Assembly: GCF_037893015.1 (NCBI RefSeq)
Contig: NC_133661.1
Span: forward strand, 219,994,545-220,058,544
From: Macrotis lagotis
Lineage: Eukaryota; Chordata; Mammalia; Peramelemorphia; Peramelidae
DNA length: 64,000 nt
Reading direction: 5' to 3'
Shown here one piece after another: positions 55,948 through 64,000 of this stretch (positions are counted from its first letter, which is position 1; the number at the start of each line of letters is the position of its first letter). The notes under the pieces were generated by a model. It made no database searches and had not been told where the DNA came from. It saw only the letters and a list, made by a program, of their open reading frames with translations. Both the position numbers and the translations under genes were made by a program.

Positions 55948-58900
55948 GGAAACTAAATAGTTAAAATTTTTTTCCAGAATGATATGGTAACATTAGAGCT
56001 CCAGAAGTTTATCAGTATAGATTCTGATAATGTTGGTTATTACAGAAAATTATGGGACATATAAAGATTTAAGAATAGATCAACTGCCCCCAGAAAAGAT
56101 TGTCCCTCTATAAAAGTTATTCAGCTTACTCTATTTGAAGAAAGGGGGGGGGCAGGGAATATTCTAATTAGGCTAAGGATTTTGGGATTACTGTTTGCCT
56201 TCTCTAGGGTTTTAGCAGCTTTAATCCAGAAGTGTTAAATATTAAAACCTTGGAATGGAAAATGTATTGTGAAAAGTGGAATCATATCTGTGGTTTATAT
56301 AGCTGTATAAGCTATGTGATTCTAATTCAGAATAGTATGAATTAAAGTCAAGAAGAGCTAATGAAAAGGAATGGTGGAACAGTATATTGAGGAAAATGTG
56401 AGCTGTATGGTCTGAGTCAGAGGTTTGGAAAGAAATGGAAAGAAAATCCAGACGTAGAGACAATTGGGGTTTTTTGGGAACCATTTGTTAAGTATGGAAA
56501 TTGGTTGAAGCATGTAAATAGAATATTTGAGCAAATCTGACTTTGTATACAAAAGATGGATTTGGGGAGCTTTGTAAAGTGGTTTACAAATCATTCTAAG
56601 AGAAGGAAGGAGTTGTGCAGTGACCCCATGTGGAGATCAGCCCTCTCCCTCACCGAGCTGGTGGTAGCTGTGCTAGGTGTGCAGAGTTAAAGAAAGGGGA
56701 GGGGTATTCTTAAAGGGAAAAAAAGCTGTGGTTTGCTGACAGTTTAGAAGAAGTTTAAGATAGGAACCAACCTTTAATGAAAAATTGAGAAGTTGGAGGA
56801 AGGAAGATTTCTTATCCTATGAAAGATCCCATGCTTTCTCCATGGGTTGGGGGAAAGGGGTGGTGGCTTGGACATATGGTCTTGATCCCATCCACCATCT
56901 TGTTAAGACTTGAACCCTAGACTGAGTCCAGCTGAAGAGTTCCCCACTAACCCTTGGACAGAATCGGGGGAGAGACAGGAGACTATAAGTACTTGAGCCT
57001 TAAAGGGAAAGAGACCCCATCACAGGTGGGATATGTGATAGGAAAGGAAAGGAAGAAAATATAAAATCCAGGGGTTAGGAAAGGAAATTACATTTAATGA
57101 ATATCTGCTCCAGCCACATGGCCTGAGTAATGACTCTCATTATTTAAGGTTTCTGAACTAGAGTTTCGGGAAGCACACTGAGGGGTTTAAAAGAGGGATA
57201 TTAGTGTTGTAATATTCTGACAAAATTTGTACAGAATGGGAGAAATTGTTAAATTCCTGGATTGTTAAATTAGTTTGGTGTTATAAACTATTTTAACACT
57301 ATTGTAACTTTTGCAAGGAGTTAAGTGGTTTGGGATTTTAAACTTCATTGTAACACCTAAAGAAAGGTGGTATTGTGTTACTAAAACGAGAAATAACTAT
57401 GTTATCAGCGATGTTTACTGATTTCTTTTGAAAAAAAACTCTGATTCATTTTAATGTTAAACCTAATAATGCTAACAATTGTATTTTTATTTTGGATAGA
57501 GCTTTTGAATCTGACTGCTGGATTCTCAGTATAAGGTACACTAAAGTTTTATCCAACTAAACTGTAGGGAAATTTAATTATTATTGATTGGCGTTTTAAA
57601 TGTATCATATGTATGAGATTGTACTCTGAGAATCTGGGCAAAGAGATCTGGAAGACAAAAGTATAAAGATCATGGGATATTTGGTTTGCTCTTGTTCTAA
57701 GGGAAACGAGATGTTTAAATAAGAATCTTATGATTAATGTATATTAACAATGTATGTTTAATTTTCAAGAAGTCAAGAATGTAGACTTCTTTCTTGGTAA
57801 CTGTAGATAGCTGATGGGGGAGGGCTCCTAACAAATAGCAATTATGTGGGCCTCATTGTAAGGTAACCTATTGATGAATAAGATGTATTTATCAGTTATG
57901 TGATATTCATTTGTAACTACAAATAAATTATATTTGCAATATTTAGTTATTTCTTGTGAATATTATTTAAATATGATATTATAAAAGCTTGGGATTAACA
58001 TGTGATTGCTTTGAAGGGCAATAAGGGAAATATCGAAGTATGACCCTTTCTGGGATAGATCTGTGGGTTCATGAATAATGTAATAATGGAAGGATTGCTT
58101 TGTGCAACCTAGTAATTTGTGTTACTCTTATTGCTGTTCTGTTATATTGAAATTAATACCACATGTTGAAAATTTAAAGCTACCTATGATATTCTAATGG
58201 TTTTAAGGAAGTCTGAAAAGTAATATTTATGTTAGGGTACAACTAGGTGGTGCAGTGGATAGGGCACTAGACCCGGGAGTCAGGAGACCTGTGTTTCGAT
58301 CAGGCCTCAGATACTTAGTGATTGTCTAGCTGTGTGAACTTGGACAAGTCCCTTGGCCCCAATTGCCTTGCCAAAACAAAAAAAAATTTGTATGTTAAGG
58401 ATAGCTAGTAGCTAAATAAGTTTATGTATAGAAGTTTCTAGTTATATAAGTGAATTGGGAATATTTTGGAAATGTATATATGTTCCAAATCTGGTTGTTC
58501 GCTTTGAAGTAAAAGCACTATCTAATATGAGAAAGATAAACACGAGATAATTTGAGATTTTTCTGTGCAATCTCCTGGACAAAGGAGGTCTTAATTTGTT
58601 CTAAAATACAACAGACTAGAAGGAGGTTTCTCTCTCTAGCCAAGGGGAAATCTGATATACCATCTTAATACAGAGATAGAATAGATATGATTTCAGGCAA
58701 AGGGATATCTCTAGTAAGAGGCAGGAGATGAGGCCTATAGGGTCAGTCATAGTTAGAATACCTGGTTTTCAGCAAAGATACAGGAAAGATACTCAGAGCA
58801 TTAGGTAGGAATTTCATTAATTGGGACTCCATTAAGATTATAAGTGAAATTTAATGAATTGTATTCACTGGAAGTTCTAACTAGGAAAAACAACTATTTT

Positions 58901-60582
58901 ATATCACAGGATTTTAATCAATTTTCTCTTATGTCAGATACCAGGATGGTCCACAAAAGGAAATGATACTGGGTAAATGTCATGTTCTTGGAGCCAAGTA
59001 AGCCAATGGGCTAAAGATGTCAGGTGACAGGGATGTGCAGCTAAAGGGGTGGCTTCTCAGTATGGCTGAGGTTGAACCCCTTTGACTTGATTTCACCAAA
59101 ATGACATTTGGATAATGTCTCCCCTGGAAGAATAAATCTGGCCTAAGACATTTGGCTACCCACATAACCTTTGCCTGGACACTGACATTCAATAGTTATA
59201 TCTATAAAGGAATTTTCCTTTAATGTCCTGGATCTTTATAGTTACCAAGCAAACCAGAAAAAGAAGTTTTAGGTGAATAGGATCTAATAGCCAGAGATAG
59301 GTTAGGTGTGTGGTTCTGACCCCTGTTGTCAGCTGCATGTTAAGGTACGAGTTAAGTTCCCTTAATTTTATTTAGAGAGAATATTGGTTAAGGATGTTTG
59401 AGTCATTATTGTAATGACGGCAAAAGTTAAAATTGTTTTATTTTTAAATCAGATGCTAGGTATTATTAGAATAAAGATGACTGTTGAATGTATGTGTTAC
59501 AAGCTTGAATCAATGTGATCATTCTCATTGGCAGCTTGCTCATGTAGTAAAATACTAATGGAAGTTTATTGTGTTAAAAATGAAGTGTGTCAATATGTCA
59601 ATAAGGCAAAATGTAAATTGTAATAATCTCCAGAATCTCATTGTTTTGTGATGGAAACCTGGGTTTTGATCTGAATAAGATGTTAAGCAGTTTCTTTAAC
59701 AGAAAACAAGGTCTTAACTAGTCACCAGAGCTGGAGAGGATTTTTTGGAACAGATTCATAAGATGCAGAAGGATATTGGATGCCTCCAAGGGAGAAGAGA
59801 AAAGTGGAGAGACACTAGACCAGTTCATCTCCACCATCTCTAGTCTATGTGTATATTGTTTATCTGTAACTTCCCCTTTGACTCTGTATGTGTGACACCC
59901 CTACTTATGCCCTTCTCCTTATGAAAAGGAGGAGAAGCAGGGTGAAAATGTTCACCACTGAGATAGAAAGAGGGCAATTATTGGGTGGCATGAGTCTGTA
60001 TAGCCTATCTAGAGAAGAGTCCTATCCCTGATTTAGACAATGGGATATTAGTAAAAGAAGGAGGAGAATCTAGCTGATAAAATTCAATGCCCAGTCTTTT
60101 TGGTATTTCTAACTTTCTCGTAGTCCACAGCAATTTGAGAATTGACCTTGGGTGACAGTACCCATGGGTCTGACTTAGATTCTCAGTTACTGGCCAGAGG
60201 TGCACTGTGGCACAGGATTCTGATACAGAGGAGAGAAACACCAGTGGCATGTGACTGAGTCAGTTCAGGGTGACTATTGTTTTTAACTGACTGGCCAAGA
60301 TATTTGCCTGGGGAGTAGCAAATGTCTGAACATGTCAAGAAGCAGGGTACATGCATTCCAGACTGTACAACTTAGAGATAGGTGACCTCAGACTCATATG
60401 AGATTAATGATGGGACCTGGATCCCTTGTAAAGATGCGCAAACTGGAGGGCTTGTTAAGGGAAACTGATTATGAGTTAGTATGGGCTTGCAAGTAAAGTA
60501 CAGAAATGGCCATTTGTAAGAAAAATAATTTAAGGCTAGACTTAAGGGCCTACTCAGAAATTTGAAGAAATCTCATCAAAAT
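55948..60582 (+). mobile_element. Internal region of the retroviral fossil, part 2
   Basis: About 4.6 kb between the retrocopy and the polypurine tract. Mostly AT-rich, with no frame above about 81 codons and no recognisable retroviral protein motif. A SINE interrupts it at 58238-58388. The absence of any pol-like motif is notable for an element that keeps both LTRs. Confidence 0.55.
58238..58388 (+). mobile_element. SINE inside the retroviral fossil
   Basis: 'acaactaggtggtgcagtgg', 'gggcactagacccgggagtc', 'cttggacaagtcccttggcc' and an A-run. It belongs to the tRNA-derived group but lacks the TTAATAATTACC core, so it may be a different subfamily from the near-consensus copies. Confidence 0.85.
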
Positions 60583-60595
60583 AAAAGAGGAGGGA
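60583..60595 (+). other. Polypurine tract
   Basis: AAAAGAGGAGGGA directly before the 3' LTR, the expected site of plus-strand priming in reverse transcription. Confidence 0.75.
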
Positions 60596-60596
60596 T

Positions 60597-61017
60597 TGAG
60601 CAGGATAAAGTCTGATATTTCTTCAGTAGAATATTATAGATTAGAAATGTGTCTCTTCTGCCCCTCTTCCCCTGACAAACAACTTGTGAGATACCAGTGA
60701 ATGTTATTATGTGAAGGGCAAATTGACTTTTGTTCCTTATCTACTGAGTCTTCAGGAAGGAGACATATATCTCTGTTTGGATTATTTCAATTAGTTTATG
60801 AGTTTAGATTATAAAAGCCATTTTCTTAACTAATAAGAATGAGTCAGTGGGGTGGGGGTGGGGGGATTGCATTAGGATAAAAATGACTCCTGGGTCTTTT
60901 GCCTTTGTTTCAGTCTCTCTAATTGACTGGGACCCGTTCCTCGAGAAACAAATAAAACTTTTTCTTCACACCTTGAGAGATCTCGGAAATTTATTTAAGT
61001 GGCATTCATCCCACACA
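60597..61017 (+). repeat. 3' LTR of the retroviral fossil
   Basis: Pairs with 52399-52816 over its whole length, with one 8-10 base length difference near 60709 and a G-rich expansion near 60848-60867. Ends CACACA and is followed by ATAT. Confidence 0.92.
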
Positions 61018-61021
61018 ATAT

Positions 61022-61600
61022 CAATGGGATAATTTCATTTTCTTTTTGTTATTTTGGTCATCCTATCTTATAACCCTCCTTTGCAAGTAGTTTGTGGAAA
61101 AGTTTATTACTTTAGCAAAAGGGATTCTAAACTTCAAAGAATGTGTATTAGACTGACTGAACACTGATCAAGAAGTTCAATATTAATATATACACTTATT
61201 TAGAATATAATATTCTATGATATCAAAGTATTATTATTTATAATATAAGTATATCTTCTTCATGAATCAGGAAAATTAGGAAGAATATTTGAATCTCAAA
61301 TAGAAATAGCATCTATTCAGTTGGGTAAATTATATTAACCTTTGTATTTTGAACCCTAAGCTAAGAAAGCTTAGAAAGAACCTGGACTAAGATAGTAAGA
61401 AGATGATAGTCATAAGGAACCCAGGCTGGTATATTCTATCTGGTTTCAAGGTATGCCTTTGACATTTTCTAAGTTTCCATGCTAGAAGTTCCCAACAGTA
61501 ACCACAGGTCAAAACAAATCAACAAACAACTTTGAATATAATCTTTTACATAATTTGAAGGTAAAACCATGGCTTTTTGAGTAATAACATTCAAAAACTA
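61022..61600. other. No gene or clear repeat
   Basis: AT-rich sequence after the retroviral fossil; nothing recognised. Confidence 0.4.
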
Positions 61601-61609
61601 CTCAATCTG

Positions 61610-62135
61610 GAAAGATTTTCCCTTGTAATAGTGAATTTTTAAAATTTATTGATAAATTTTACATTCCCTCCTCCATAGAATCATCCCAATAACAAAGAAT
61701 GAAGAAGAGGAGGAAAAAAACAGTTCAGCAAAACTAAGCATACTAAACTAAGTATTGCCTTCAGCATCCCAACTATGCAAAAGAAAGCATGGAACCACAT
61801 TCTGATATCTTTTCTTTGGGAACAAGCTTGAGCATAAAAATTTAACAATGTTCATTTTTTTCTTCTTTCCATTGTGTAATTATTGTATATATTGCTTTCC
61901 TGGTACCACTTACTTTAATTTTTTCTCTAAACTCATGAAACTCATTCCATGCATTCTATATCCTTCATATTCTTTGTTTTTTATAATAGTGTAGAATTAA
62001 ATTATATTTTCAATGTCCGTGGTTATCCACCCAAAAAATATAACAATATCATCCCCCTCAAACTGGAGTTATAGACATTTACCCATTCTTTGCATTGACT
62101 CGTTCATTCTAACTTGTTCTCATACCATTAGGTTA
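61610..62135 (-). mobile_element. L1 3' end, antisense, decayed
   Basis: 'aaatttattgataaatttta', 'tattgctttcctggtaccac', 'actcatgaaactcattccat' and 'catattctttgttttttata' follow the antisense order of an older marsupial L1 3' region. Confidence 0.55.
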
Positions 62136-62309
62136 TTAGGTCCCAGAGACAGACAACCATCACTGAAACATATGCTCAAATTCTCTCAGTGTCTTAGAAT
62201 GAACCTTGTTATGACCTTGAAGTGATAACAGATTTCCCCTCTTTGCCACTTTAGCACTTGAGTTCCTACTGATGCATTTCTATTTATCCAACCAGAAACT
62301 ACAATGAGT

Positions 62310-62525
62310 TGTGTTGTTTCAATCATGTCCAACTCTTCATGGCCCCATAGACAAAGATACCAGACTAGTTTCCCATTTCCTTCTCCACTTCATTTTACAG
62401 ATGAAGAAACTGAGGCAAAAAGAGTTAAGTAATTTGACTAGCATCACACAACCACTGTCAGTGACTGGATTTGAACTTAGAAAGATAAGTTTTCCTTTTT
62501 CCAATCCAGCACTCTCCTCTCTATG
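62310..62525 (-). mobile_element. SINE with tail, antisense
   Basis: 'gttgtttcaatcatgtccaa', 'cttctccacttcattttaca', 'gatgaagaaactgaggcaaa', 'gactggatttgaacttagaa'. Open frames on both strands (83 and 85 codons) are its shadows. Confidence 0.85.
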
Positions 62526-64000
62526 CAAAAGAAGCTTATATATGAGAACAAATATAAAATAAAATTTTTCCCAATATAAATAAATTTGGGTCACATTCTA
62601 CCCCGAAAGTATTCAGACTCTGTGAAGAAAACTTAGTACAAAATTGAAAAAAACTCAGCAGGAAGTCTATAGAGGAAGAAAACTTGTGAAACTTAGAGTA
62701 ACACAATTTTGGACAGCAGGTTTTAATGTTATTGCTCCAACCAAGAACATCTGAAAACAGGTATATCTACTTCTCTACTCATTGCTTGTCTATTAGTCTG
62801 TACCTCTTTTCAACTAGGCAAATATTTTCTTCTTCTGTACTTGAACCAAGAATTTATAAGCTCTTTTTATTTATAATTACCCTAAAAAAGAATTGTAAAT
62901 AGTTGATCTCTTAAAATTGAAGAATTTCAAAGTACATTAAGCTAGATATCTTGGGGCTATACATACCACAGAGAGAGTTGTTCTCACACCTATGTGTATT
63001 GTTGCATTGCACCATAGCTCAGAATAATTCTTTAAGCAAGACAAACTTCTTCAGTTCACCAGTATACAATGCAGCTGTAAAACCTGTCTTTCTCTGTGTT
63101 ATTCCTTCTTAAACTAGAGATGGCAGCAGAGACCAAAAGGAATTTTTGAGAGGTTTCACTTCTTCCTCAAAGCTAAGTGTAGCCAAAGTTCAATAACTGT
63201 CATTGAAGTTCTTGTTTAATGAAATTAATTCTATCTCAGGAATCATTTACTAGGAGTTTTCTTTTAGCTTAATTTTTAAGCTGCCACCACTTCAGTGGTA
63301 TGTGGCTTTTCTCCATCCTGCTATTTCTTGAATCTTGATCACATATTCTTCTTATCACTGATTTCCTTTTTTTAAGTTCCAGGCTCAATTTCTTCTATTG
63401 TTCATTGGCTTAAATGAAAGATTCCTTAAATGAGAGACTCCCCTTTATTTCAAAAGAATAACTCACTATTTTTTTCCCATGAAAGAAGCAGATTTTTTAA
63501 ATCATTCCTCAGGTTTCAATAATAGATTTGTTCATTTCATGACTTTTATCTTTTTTAATCATAAAAGAACCTTAGGCAAATAAACTGAGGGACCAGTTCT
63601 TCAGCATAAATTTCCAACACAATATGTATCTATGATCTTTTTCTTTTTACTCATGTTTTAATAAATGAAATTGTTTTCTGTTAAACCAGCAAACTGTAAC
63701 ATATGTAGACTCATTCTTCATTATTTTCAAGATTGTTTATCTTTATATGTATGTCACAGTTAATTTTTTGTGCCAGACTCCTTTATAGAAATATTTTATC
63801 AATTTTTATTAAAATAAAGTTCCTCTCACATCCTATTTTATTCATCTACAACATTAAATATTCATCTATGACAGAGGCAGCTCAAATTGACTCTCAGGAT
63901 CCAAATTAAAAAGTTTCAACTTGAGAATTTACACCTTGGAAATCAGCAAATCCTACAAATCAGTTATTGATTTATTGTTCTGTTGATTATCTAGATTCAA
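62526..64000. other. No gene or clear repeat
   Basis: About 1.5 kb of AT-rich sequence to the window end. No open frame above 60 codons and no mobile element that I recognise. Confidence 0.4.

Larger units (their letters stand above)
52399..61017 (+). mobile_element. Endogenous retrovirus fossil (class I, gammaretrovirus-like), broken
   Basis: Parts: 5' LTR 52399-52816; proline-type primer-binding site from 52820; a leader with a splice-donor-like GGTAAG near 53060; an internal region; polypurine tract 60583-60595; 3' LTR 60597-61017. The 4-bp duplication ATAT stands at 52395-52398 and 61018-61021, the size used by gammaretroviruses. A host retrocopy (RAD51AP1) and a SINE have landed inside. 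I recognise no gag, pol or env domain, and no long frame of its own remains; either it is heavily broken or it was a non-autonomous relative to begin with. The two LTRs differ at roughly one site in nine or ten by hand alignment, so the insertion is probably tens of millions of years old. Confidence 0.88.

Overview
The window is AT-rich, CpG-poor vertebrate DNA with no gene that I can support as functional. Its SINEs point to a marsupial. The dominant family is tRNA-derived, with a head reading GGGGCAGCTAGGTGGC, a core reading TTAATAATTACCTAGCTGTG and a short A-rich tail; this resembles the WSINE1/MAR1 group. Marsupial-type L1 3' ends, half-L1 (HAL1-like) elements and many MIR/Ther relics agree. 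I lean towards an Australian marsupial, perhaps a dasyurid, but that assignment rests on memory of the SINE consensus.

Layout. 1-6.7 kb: old L1, MIR and CR1/L2-type fragments, including a run of minus-strand L1 3' ends split by a SINE with clean target-site duplications. 7-10 kb: a decayed HAL1-like element. 10-20 kb: SINEs, MIR relics, microsatellites, a locally duplicated non-repeat segment (15.7 and 17.5 kb) and two short L1 insertions with 15-bp target duplications. 20.3-22.2 kb: apparently unique. 22.2-25.5 kb: a long HAL1-like element. 25.6-28.8 kb: a SINE insertion, then a nest in which an L1 split an old SINE and a younger SINE landed in the L1 tail. 29-47 kb: mostly unique sequence with scattered SINEs, MIRs and one 1-kb L1; it holds one small unidentified open frame (35.4 kb) that could be a terminal exon.

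The best-supported gene-derived features are two retrocopies. At 47.3-49.2 kb lies a decayed copy of GALM (galactose mutarotase). At 54.2-55.9 kb lies a much better preserved copy of RAD51AP1, with a perfect 18-bp target duplication. The RAD51AP1 copy sits inside an old endogenous retrovirus-like element (52.4-61.0 kb) with two LTRs, a 4-bp target duplication, a proline-type primer-binding site and a polypurine tract. The element must therefore be older than the retrocopy.

No genes here work together in a pathway. The window reads as intergenic or deep-intronic sequence shaped by L1-driven retrotransposition. I found no convincing undescribed biological system; the points most worth checking are the RAD51AP1 splice-form fossil, the nested insertions, the two local duplications and the 35.4-kb open frame.
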